Positions 44,857 to 51,344 of a stretch of DNA of 64,000 nt are shown here, piece after piece. The DNA comes from Acidimicrobiaceae bacterium (lineage in GTDB: Bacteria > Actinomycetota > Acidimicrobiia > Acidimicrobiales > Ilumatobacteraceae). The notes beneath the pieces were generated by a model. That model worked only from the letters and a program-made list of their open reading frames with translations, searched no databases and was not told where the DNA came from. Position 1 is the stretch's first letter, and each line of letters begins with the position of its first letter. Location: assembly GCA_020637295.1 (NCBI GenBank), contig JACJWF010000001.1, positions 434,001-498,000 on the forward strand, written 5' to 3'. The position numbers and the translations under genes were made by a program.

Positions 44857-44909
44857 TCTGTGTCAAGAACCCGGACGCGGCTGTCCCTGGTCAGGGTCCG
44901 ACAGCCTTT
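44857..44909. repeat. Right inverted repeat flanking the two-gene cassette
   Basis: A 53-bp segment beginning TCTGTGTCAAGAA and ending in AGCCTTT, the mate of 43374-43425. It contains a local stem GGCTGTC / GACAGCC around CCTGGTCAGG. The IS element begins within 2 bp of its outer end. Confidence 0.8.
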
Positions 44910-44942
44910 AGAGCGCGCGTCAATAGGGCGTTGTGGGGAGGG

Positions 44943-45007
44943 TCCACCGGTCGGGGTGATGGCCCGGCTGAGATGTCGGGTGCTGATCCACAAACCCGAC
45001 CGGTGGA
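44943..45007 (+). promoter_or_regulatory. Hairpin covering the transposase ribosome site
   Basis: TCCACCGGTCGGG (44943-44955) can pair perfectly with CCCGACCGGTGGA (44995-45007). The latter runs into the transposase Shine-Dalgarno GGAGG (45005-45009). A transcript entering from outside would fold this way and hide the ribosome site, as in IS10 and IS50, whereas one starting inside the stem would not. Confidence 0.6.
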
Positions 45008-45014
45008 GGTCCCC

Positions 45015-45878
45015 ATGTTGGCACTTGACCCGCGCGTGTTCGCGCCTGTGTGGGAGACCGTTGAGTCGTTGCTGCCTCCGGTGATCGACCGTCACCCGCT
45101 GGGTTGTCATCGGCCACGGGTGGATGCCCGCCAGTGCTTCTTCGGGATCGCTGCCCGTCTGGTGACGGGGTCGTCATGGGAAACGGTCGGCCGGCTGGTC
45201 GGGGTGTCGGAGTCGACCCTGCTGCGCCGCCGCAACGAGTGGCAACGTGCTGGGGTGTTCTCTCAACTCGTCGAGTTGGCCCTGTCGGCCTATGACCAGA
45301 TGATCGGGTTGCAGCTCGACGAGATCGCCATCGATGGCAGCGTCCACAAAGCACCGATGGGCGGTGAGGGCACCGGCCCGTCACCGGTTGACCGGGGCAA
45401 ACGTGGCTGGAAATGGTCGATGGCCTCCGACGCGGCAGGGATCCCGATCGCCTGGACCCCCGCCGCGGCGAACACTCCCGACGCTCAACTCGTCGAGGAC
45501 ACCCTGGCCATCCTCGACGCCCGCGGGTTCGAAGTCGAGATCGAGACCGCCCACCTCGACCGCGGGTATGACTCGGTGGCGATCCGTGACCTGTTCACCG
45601 AGACCGGCATCGATGCCCACATCGTCCACCGCGCCCGACACGTCCGCGGACGCAAGTACGGCAGCCGGGCACGCAACAAGATCCCTCTCGGGCGACGCTG
45701 GAAGATCGAACGCGCGAACTCGTGGCGGTCGGACTTCGGGCAGCTTCGCCGCAACACCGACCGCCTCCCCATCCAACGCGAAGCAGCACTCGACCTCGCC
45801 ATCACCTTCGTCATCACCGTCAAGCTCATCAAGTGGCGAGACCGCTCCGGCAACACCACCTTCAAACCCGCCTATTGA
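45015..45878 (+). CDS. IS5-family transposase
   Basis: A 287-residue DDE transposase. The N-terminal helix-turn-helix is 'SWETVGRLVGVSESTLLRRR'. The DDE residues are suggested by 'DEIAIDGSVHKAP' (first Asp), 'AHLDRGYDSVAI' (second Asp) and 'RWKIERANSWRSDFGQLRRN' (Glu in the YREK-like helix). The ATG follows GGAGG by 5 nt. An upstream in-frame ATG at 44931 would lie 20 nt from the element's end and inside the RBS-masking region, so it is less likely. Confidence 0.88.
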   Translation: MLALDPRVFAPVWETVESLLPPVIDRHPLGCHRPRVDARQCFFGIAARLVTGSSWETVGRLVGVSESTLLRRRNEWQRAGVFSQLVELALSAYDQMIGLQLDEIAIDGSVHKAPMGGEGTGPSPVDRGKRGWKWSMASDAAGIPIAWTPAAANTPDAQLVEDTLAILDARGFEVEIETAHLDRGYDSVAIRDLFTETGIDAHIVHRARHVRGRKYGSRARNKIPLGRRWKIERANSWRSDFGQLRRNTDRLPIQREAALDLAITFVITVKLIKWRDRSGNTTFKPAY

Positions 45879-45908
45879 CGCGCGCTCTAAGGCTTTCTTG
45901 GGGGGGTG

Positions 45909-47324
45909 TCAGCACTCGACGATGCTGACGGGGACCGGGATGACCTCGCCACGCGAGGTGCGGAACGTCACCGCCAGGCCGCCGCGGGCGGTCTCTTTGT
46001 ACTTGTCGTGCATGTCGCGGCCGGTGTCGCGCATGGTCGAGATGGCCTCGTCCAGCGACACCAGGTGACGGCCGTCGCCGTGCAGGGCCAGGCGGGCGGC
46101 GTTGATGGCCTTCGTCGCGGCCATCGCATTGCGCTCGATGCACGGCACCTGCACCAGCCCGCCGATCGGGTCGCAGGTCAGGCCGAGGTTGTGCTCCAGT
46201 GCGATCTCGGCGGCGTTCTCCACCTGCTCGGGCGTGCCACCCATCACCTGCGCCAGGCCGGCCGCAGCCATCGCGCAGGCCGACCCGACCTCGCCCTGGC
46301 AGCCGACCTCCGCGCCGGAGATCGAGGCGTTCATCTTGAACAATGCCCCGACGGCGCCGGCGGCGAGCAGGAAGTCCACGACCCCGTCCTCGTCGGCACC
46401 GGGTACGAACCGCCAGTAGTAGTGGAGGACCGCGGGCACGATCCCCGCCGCGCCGTTGGTCGGCGCCGTCACCACACGGCCGCCGGCGGCGTTCTCCTCG
46501 TTGACGGCCAGCGCCCACAGGTTCACCCAGTCCAGCGCCACCAGCGGGTCGGCGGCTGCGGGGCCGCGGGCCAGCGTGCGCGACAGCGCGGCCGCCCGCC
46601 GTTGCACCCCCAGCCCTCCGGGCAGGATGCCCTCGGTGCGACAGCCGCGTTCCACACAACCCTGCATGGCCTCCCAGATCTCGTGGAGGGCGTGGCGGAT
46701 CTCCTGCACCGGCCGGCGCACGGTCTCGTTGGCCAGCGCCAGCCCGGCGACGGACAACCCGCCCGCATTGCACATGGCCACCAGTTCGGCCGCGCTGTGG
46801 AACGGGAAGGGCAGCGGCGGCCCGTCGTCGGCGTCGATCGGCTCGTCCAGCTCGTCCTCGCGCACCACGAACCCGCCGCCGACGGAGTAGTAGCAGCGTT
46901 CGGCCACGACGGCGCCGGCGCCGTCCAACGCCCTGAACCTGACCCCGTTGGGGTGGCCGGGCAGGACCTCGTCGGGCTCCAGGCGGACGGCGCGCTCCAC
47001 GTCGAACCCCACCTCGTGGCGGCCCAGCAGCGCCAGCGTGCCGGACGAGCGGATCCGCTCCAGCGTGGGCTCCACGTCATCCGGGTCCACCCGGTCCGGC
47101 TCCGCGCCGCCGAGCCCCAGCACCACCGCCGGCACTGTCCCGTGGCCCACGCCGGTGGCGCCCAGCGAGCCGTACAGGTCCACCCGCACCTCGTGGGCCG
47201 CAGCGAGGAGGCCGGCGGCGTCCAGTTCCGCCACGAACCGCCGGGCCGCCCGCATGGGCCCCACCGTGTGGGAGCTGGACGGGCCGATGCCGATGCGGAA
47301 CAGGTCGAGCACCCCCACGGTCAT
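45909..47324 (-). CDS. sdaA: L-serine ammonia-lyase, single-chain iron-sulfur type
   Basis: A 471-residue enzyme converting L-serine to pyruvate and ammonia using a [4Fe-4S] cluster instead of PLP. The beta domain opens with 'FRIGIGPSSSHTVGPMRAAR'. The alpha domain carries 'TAPTNGAAGIVPAVLHYY' and the cluster cysteines in 'SGAEVGCQGEVGSACAMAA' and 'TCDPIGGLVQVPCIERNA'. Its presence inside the broken suf cluster fits its need for a cluster, but it is on the opposite strand and has its own start region (CAGGAT 6 nt before the ATG). Length is normal. Confidence 0.95.
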   Translation of the reverse strand: MTVGVLDLFRIGIGPSSSHTVGPMRAARRFVAELDAAGLLAAAHEVRVDLYGSLGATGVGHGTVPAVVLGLGGAEPDRVDPDDVEPTLERIRSSGTLALLGRHEVGFDVERAVRLEPDEVLPGHPNGVRFRALDGAGAVVAERCYYSVGGGFVVREDELDEPIDADDGPPLPFPFHSAAELVAMCNAGGLSVAGLALANETVRRPVQEIRHALHEIWEAMQGCVERGCRTEGILPGGLGVQRRAAALSRTLARGPAAADPLVALDWVNLWALAVNEENAAGGRVVTAPTNGAAGIVPAVLHYYWRFVPGADEDGVVDFLLAAGAVGALFKMNASISGAEVGCQGEVGSACAMAAAGLAQVMGGTPEQVENAAEIALEHNLGLTCDPIGGLVQVPCIERNAMAATKAINAARLALHGDGRHLVSLDEAISTMRDTGRDMHDKYKETARGGLAVTFRTSRGEVIPVPVSIVEC

Positions 47325-47362
47325 GGCGTGATCCTGCCAGACGTCGCCGACCCTGTGGTGCC

Positions 47363-47368
47363 TACCAT
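47363..47368 (+). promoter_or_regulatory. -10 hexamer of the Cys-rich protein gene
   Basis: TACCAT, 7 nt before ATG 47376. Confidence 0.5.
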
Positions 47369-47375
47369 GTGGCCT

Positions 47376-47738
47376 ATGCCGATGCGCCAGGACTGCCGGT
47401 ACTACGAGAGCCGGACCTATCCCAACGGCGAGACCGTGCGGAAGTGCGATCTGGACTTGGCGCCGGAGGCCCCCTGGCGGTGCCCGGCCAACTGCCCGAA
47501 GTGGGAGCCCCGTCTGGACGCCGGCTGGACGTACGGGTCGATGGTGTCGCCGGTGACGCCGGAGGAGCCCCCGGGCCTGGACGACGGCTCGGCCGCGGCG
47601 CTGCTGGACGAGGCGGAGGACTTCCTCAACTCGGTCGGCCCGCAGGTGCTGGCCGAGGTCGCCGAGGAGCAACGCCGCCGCCAGGACCATCCCGCGGGCT
47701 GGCGTCGGCTGTTCCGCAAGCGCGGCTCGGACAACTGA
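47376..47738 (+). CDS. Small Cys-rich protein, probable zinc-binding
   Basis: A 120-residue protein of unknown function. C7, C24, C36 and C40 ('DCRYYESRTY', 'RKCDLDLAPEAPWRCPANCP') make a plausible zinc or Fe-S site in the first 45 residues. The rest is an acidic helix ('AALLDEAEDFLNSVGPQVLA') and a basic end 'RRLFRKRGSDN'. It lies 79 nt before sufD and is transcribed with the same polarity, so a link with cluster assembly is possible. The hexamer at 47363 supports this ATG over an in-frame ATG at 47367. Confidence 0.7.
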   Translation: MPMRQDCRYYESRTYPNGETVRKCDLDLAPEAPWRCPANCPKWEPRLDAGWTYGSMVSPVTPEEPPGLDDGSAAALLDEAEDFLNSVGPQVLAEVAEEQRRRQDHPAGWRRLFRKRGSDN

Positions 47739-47790
47739 GCCCGGCGCTTCGGCGCCCGCTGTTTCCTCGCCGGACGGCTGGGTGATTACC

Positions 47791-47809
47791 ACTACGTCCG
47801 TAGTAGAAT
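47791..47809 (+). promoter_or_regulatory. suf operator and leaderless promoter of sufDC
   Basis: ACTACGTCCGTAGT (47791-47804) is a perfect inverted repeat (ACTAC / GTAGT, 4-nt centre). Its last T is the first base of TAGAAT (47804-47809), which lies 7 nt before the sufD GTG. A bound repressor would therefore block polymerase. The sufB copy is at 40725. Confidence 0.65.
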
Positions 47810-47816
47810 TTCGGGC

Positions 47817-48944
47817 GTGCCGACGACGACACACGATGATCAGCAGCGCCAGCAGGCCGCCGAGCGGGCCGCGGCGATGCCACTTCCCACTGCGGAGCAC
47901 GAGGTCTGGCGCTACAGCCGCATCGGCGACCTCGACCTCACCGCCTTCACACCCGCTCCTGCGCACACCACGGTGGAGGGCGCAGACGGGCTGGATGCCG
48001 GGCCGGAACTTCTGGCCGAGCTCACCGCCGACCTACCGGTCCACGACGTGTTCGACGAGCTCAGTGCAGCCCACCATCGTACGATCGCCATCGCCGTCCC
48101 CCGTGGCCGGGTGCTCACCGAGCCGATCGTCGTCACCCACCGGGTCACCGGCAGCGGCGTCGCCCACTACCCGCGGCTGGTCGTCCACGGCGGGGAGAAC
48201 AGCGAGTTCACTGTCGTCGAGCGCTTCGAGAGCGACGACGACGACGTGGCGCTGGTCGTGCCCCGCCTGGTGCTCCACGCCGGACAGGCCGCCCGTGTCA
48301 GCTACCTCGGTCTGAACCTCCTCGGCCACCGGGTCTGGCAGTTGGGCCACCAGCAGGCCACCGGACACCGTGACAGCACCACCCTGCTCGGCACGGTGGC
48401 CCTCGGCGGCGACTACGCCCGGGTCCGCACCGACGCTCGCTGCGTGGGCCAGGGTGCCACCACCCGCCAGGTCGCCCTCTACTACGCCGACGGCGACCAG
48501 ATGCACGACTTCCGCACCCTGCAGGATCATGTTGCCCCGCGCACCAACAGCGACCTGCTGTTCAAGGGCGCCGTGCAGGATCGGGCCAAGAGCGTGTACA
48601 CCGGCCTCATCCGCATCGGCGAGGACGCCAAGGGCACGGCTGCCTTCCAGACCAACCGCAACCTCACCCTCAGCGAGGGTGCCTGGGCGGAGAGCGTGCC
48701 GAACCTGGACATCCGCACCAACGATGTGAAGTGCAGCCACGCCAGCACCGTCGGCCCGATCGACGACGAGCAGCGCTTCTACCTCGAGAGCCGCGGCATC
48801 CCGCCGGAGGTCGCCGAGCGCCTGGTGGTCCTCGGCTTCTTCGACGACGTGCTGGCCGCCCTTCCCGTCGGCCCCCTGCGCGCCGACCTCCGTGCTCGTG
48901 TCGCGGCCAAGCTGTCGCACCGCCTGGTGGAGGCCGCGACATGA
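47817..48944 (+). CDS. sufD: Fe-S cluster assembly protein SufD
   Basis: A 375-residue member of the SufBD complex. N-terminal 'EHEVWRYSRIGDLDL' and the C-terminal beta-helix part 'FRTLQDHVAPRTNSDLLFKG' and 'TNDVKCSHASTVGPIDDEQR' (key residues C, H, D) are typical. The conserved histidine in 'CSHAST' is the SufD residue important for iron entry. It is followed by the Rieske gene with an ATGA overlap. The GTG start is set by the TAGAAT hexamer. Confidence 0.93.
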   Translation: MPTTTHDDQQRQQAAERAAAMPLPTAEHEVWRYSRIGDLDLTAFTPAPAHTTVEGADGLDAGPELLAELTADLPVHDVFDELSAAHHRTIAIAVPRGRVLTEPIVVTHRVTGSGVAHYPRLVVHGGENSEFTVVERFESDDDDVALVVPRLVLHAGQAARVSYLGLNLLGHRVWQLGHQQATGHRDSTTLLGTVALGGDYARVRTDARCVGQGATTRQVALYYADGDQMHDFRTLQDHVAPRTNSDLLFKGAVQDRAKSVYTGLIRIGEDAKGTAAFQTNRNLTLSEGAWAESVPNLDIRTNDVKCSHASTVGPIDDEQRFYLESRGIPPEVAERLVVLGFFDDVLAALPVGPLRADLRARVAAKLSHRLVEAAT

Positions 48945-49261
48945 ACGTCGAGGTGTGCGCGCTGGAGGACCTGGCCCCGAATTCCGCCACCCGGGTGGAC
49001 GTCGGCGGCCGTGCGGTGGCGCTCGTCCGCATCGGTGACGACGTGTACGCCATCGGCGACACGTGCAGCCACGCCGACGTGTCCCTCAGCGAGGGAGAGG
49101 TGTGGTGCGACTCGAAGGAGATCGAGTGCTGGAAGCACGGCAGCCTGTTCAGCCTGGAGACGGGCGAGCCGCAGACCCTGCCGGCCACCCAGCCGGTCCC
49201 GGTCTATGTCGCTCGCGTCGTCGACGGCATGGTCCACATCACGATGGAGGCCGCGACATGA
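48941..49261 (+). CDS. Rieske [2Fe-2S] ferredoxin of the suf cluster
   Basis: A 106-residue Rieske protein with both cluster motifs: 'GDTCSHADVSLSEG' (C-x-H) and 'ECWKHGSLFSLETGE' (C-x2-H). It resembles the ferredoxin subunits annotated as non-heme iron oxygenase components that actinobacteria keep between sufD and sufC. A role in supplying electrons during cluster assembly is inferred from that fixed location. It overlaps sufD and sufC by 4 nt on each side. Confidence 0.92.
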   Translation: MNVEVCALEDLAPNSATRVDVGGRAVALVRIGDDVYAIGDTCSHADVSLSEGEVWCDSKEIECWKHGSLFSLETGEPQTLPATQPVPVYVARVVDGMVHITMEAAT

Positions 49262-50070
49262 AGCAGCACACTCTGGAGATCAAGGGGCTCGTTGCTGCGG
49301 TGGGGGGCAAGCAGATCCTGAACGGGATCGACCTCACCGTCCGCTCCGGCGAGGTGCACGCGATCATGGGCCCCAACGGCGCCGGCAAGACCACCCTGTC
49401 GTCCGTGGTGATGGGTCGCCCCGGCTACGAGGTGCTCGGCGGGCAGGTGCTGCTGGACGGCGAGGACGTGCTGGCCTTGCCGGCGTGGCGTCGTGCCCAG
49501 GCCGGCCTGCACCTGGTGATGCAGTACCCCAGCGAGGTGCCGGGCGTGATGCTGGCCGATGTGATGGGCGAGGCGTTCGCCGCTCGCGGGCGCAGCACCG
49601 ACGGCCTGGCCGGCGTGCTCCGCAGCGAGACCGAAGGCATCGGCTTCAACACGGCACTGCTGGACCGGGCGCTGAACGTGGACCTGTCCGGCGGCGAGAA
49701 GAAGCGCAACGAGACCCTCCAGTTGGCCATGCTGCGCCCGAAGTTCGCCATCCTCGACGAGCTGGACTCCGGCCTGGACATCGACGCCCTGCGCGACTGC
49801 TCCCGCCGGGTGGAGGCGCTGACCAACGACCCCGACCAGCCCCTGGGCGTCATCGCCATCACCCACTACAACCGCCTGCTGGAAGAGCTCCGCGCCGACC
49901 ACATCCACATCCTCGTCAAGGGGCGGATCGTCGCCGAGGGCGGCCCGGAGCTGGCCGACCAGCTGGAGCGTGACGGCTACGAGGCCTTCGCCTCGCCGGC
50001 CGAGCTGGCCGCCGACGATGCCCCAGCAGCGGACGCTGCCGGCGCCTACGACGACCTCTTCGCACTCTGA
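49258..50070 (+). CDS. sufC: Fe-S cluster assembly ATPase SufC
   Basis: A 270-residue ABC-type ATPase driving conformational change of SufBD. Walker A 'GPNGAGKTT', the SufC-type signature 'VDLSGGEKKRNETLQLAML', Walker B 'FAILDELDSGLDIDALR' and 'AITHYNRLLEEL' are intact. A short acidic tail (about 20 residues, 'DDAPAADAAGAYDDLFAL') is added. The cluster ends here. No cysteine desulfurase (sufS) or sufU follows, because a terminator and the convergent htpX come next. Confidence 0.95.
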   Translation: MKQHTLEIKGLVAAVGGKQILNGIDLTVRSGEVHAIMGPNGAGKTTLSSVVMGRPGYEVLGGQVLLDGEDVLALPAWRRAQAGLHLVMQYPSEVPGVMLADVMGEAFAARGRSTDGLAGVLRSETEGIGFNTALLDRALNVDLSGGEKKRNETLQLAMLRPKFAILDELDSGLDIDALRDCSRRVEALTNDPDQPLGVIAITHYNRLLEELRADHIHILVKGRIVAEGGPELADQLERDGYEAFASPAELAADDAPAADAAGAYDDLFAL

Positions 50071-50101
50071 CCGGCGGCGCAGTCCGCCCCCGGACGCGTC
50101 A

Positions 50102-50135
50102 CCGCCGCACTGCCCCGAGGTTCGCAGTGCGGCGG
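50102..50135. terminator. Bidirectional hairpin between sufC and htpX
   Basis: CCGCCGCACTG (50102-50112) pairs perfectly with CAGTGCGGCGG (50125-50135) around a 12-nt loop, between convergent genes. No T run on either side. Confidence 0.65.
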
Positions 50136-50173
50136 CTCGCGTCGGCTCGACGTTGAACCGAAACCGGTGACCG

Positions 50174-51037
50174 TCAGATGGCCCGCAGGCGGCGGATGCG
50201 CTCCTCCGTGGCCGGGTGGGTGCTGAACAGGCGGGCCATGCTGCTGTTGCGGCCGCCGCGCAGCTCGTTCAGCGGGTTGTGGATGTAGGCCTGGGCCTGC
50301 GCCGGGGCGACGGCCATCGGCCGCCGGGCGGCCAGCACCTCGATGCGCTCCAGCGCGTCGGCCAGGGAGTGCCCGCTGCCCAGCAGCTCCGCTGCGCCGC
50401 GGTCCGCCTCGAACTCGCGGGAGCGGCTGACTGCCATCTGGATCAGCGAGGCGGCGATCGGCGCCAGCAGCGACATCAGCAGCATTGCCAGCGGGTTGGG
50501 GCGGTCGTCGTCGCTACGGCCGCCGCCGAACATGCTGGCGAACATCGCCATCTGAGCGATCCAGCTGATGGCCGTGGCGATGGCCGCGGCCACGGACCCG
50601 ATGAGGATGTCGCGGTGCTTCACGTGCATCAGCTCGTGGGCCATCACGCCCTCGATCTCGGCGCGTGGCATGGACTGCAGCAGCCCGGTGGTGGCGCACA
50701 CCACGGCGTGCTTCGGGCTGCGGCCGGTGGCGAACGCGTTGGGCTGCTCGCTGGGCGAGATGGCGACCCGCGGCATCGGCATGCCCGCCCGCGAGGCCAG
50801 CGAGGCGACGATGTCGTAGAACTCGGGGGCCTCCTCGCGCTGGATGACGTGCGCCTTGGCAGAGGCGAGGGCCAGCTTGTCGCTGAACCAGTACGAGCCG
50901 CCGACCATCACCAGGGCGAGGCCGAGGCCGATGGTCAGCGAGGCCGTGCTGCCGCCACCGATCAGGCCGGCGACGGCCACGATCAGGCCGCCCATCGCGG
51001 CCAGCAGCACCGTGGTCTTCATGGTGTTCTTGAACAT
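50174..51037 (-). CDS. htpX: HtpX-type zinc membrane protease
   Basis: A 287-residue M48 protease that degrades damaged membrane proteins. Two N-terminal membrane helices (about residues 8-28 and 33-52) precede the zinc motif 'MAHELMHVKHRD' (about residues 130-141), a further hydrophobic pair, and 'SRSREFEADRGAAELLG' which supplies the third ligand. 'MPRVAISPSEQPNAFATGR' is typical. It is downstream of the zinc-ribbon gene by 25 nt and may be expressed from the riboswitch-controlled transcript. Confidence 0.94.
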   Translation of the reverse strand: MFKNTMKTTVLLAAMGGLIVAVAGLIGGGSTASLTIGLGLALVMVGGSYWFSDKLALASAKAHVIQREEAPEFYDIVASLASRAGMPMPRVAISPSEQPNAFATGRSPKHAVVCATTGLLQSMPRAEIEGVMAHELMHVKHRDILIGSVAAAIATAISWIAQMAMFASMFGGGRSDDDRPNPLAMLLMSLLAPIAASLIQMAVSRSREFEADRGAAELLGSGHSLADALERIEVLAARRPMAVAPAQAQAYIHNPLNELRGGRNSSMARLFSTHPATEERIRRLRAI

Positions 51038-51062
51038 GCGTGAGGTGTCCTTCAGGAGAGGG

Positions 51063-51344
51063 TCAGAAGTCGAACAGGTCGCCGAGGAAGGAGGTCTTCT
51101 TCTTCTTCTTGTACGGCTGGTGGTACTTGGAGTTGCGGACGTCGTGCATCTCGCGGGGCTCGACGGGGCGGGTGCCGACGGGGCGGGCCGTGGCGTTGGC
51201 CGGCTCGGCGGCGGACCGCTCGATGATCCGGTCCAGCTCGCCGCGGTCCAGCCACACGCCGCGGCAGTTCGGGCAGTAGTCGATCTCGATGCCCGCGCGG
51301 TCGGCGATGGCCAGCGTGGAGTCGGGGCAGGTGGGGCACTTCAT
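51063..51344 (-). CDS. Small TFIIB-type zinc-ribbon protein
   Basis: A 93-residue protein. The zinc ribbon is 'MKCPTCPDSTLAI...DYCPNCRGVWLDRGEL': C3-x2-C6 and a second CxxC pair, followed by the family's 'GVWLDRGELDRII'. The tail has a run of five lysines and ends 'SFLGDLFDF'. Function unknown; related proteins often sit beside membrane stress genes. Its ATG overlaps the stop of the P-type ATPase gene, so it is probably made from the same Mn-responsive transcript. Confidence 0.85.
   Translation of the reverse strand: MKCPTCPDSTLAIADRAGIEIDYCPNCRGVWLDRGELDRIIERSAAEPANATARPVGTRPVEPREMHDVRNSKYHQPYKKKKKTSFLGDLFDF

Larger units (their letters stand above)
44911..45887 (+). mobile_element. IS5-family insertion sequence with TA target duplication
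   Basis: A 977-bp element with perfect 17-bp terminal inverted repeats: GAGCGCGCGTCAATAGG at 44911-44927 and its complement at 45871-45887. A TA dinucleotide flanks each side (44909-44910 and 45888-45889), consistent with the IS427-type subgroup. Joining the flanks without the element restores AGCCTTTAAGGCT, so it landed in the middle of a small palindrome. A single intact transposase gene fills it. It looks recent, since repeats, duplication and reading frame are all intact. Confidence 0.9.
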
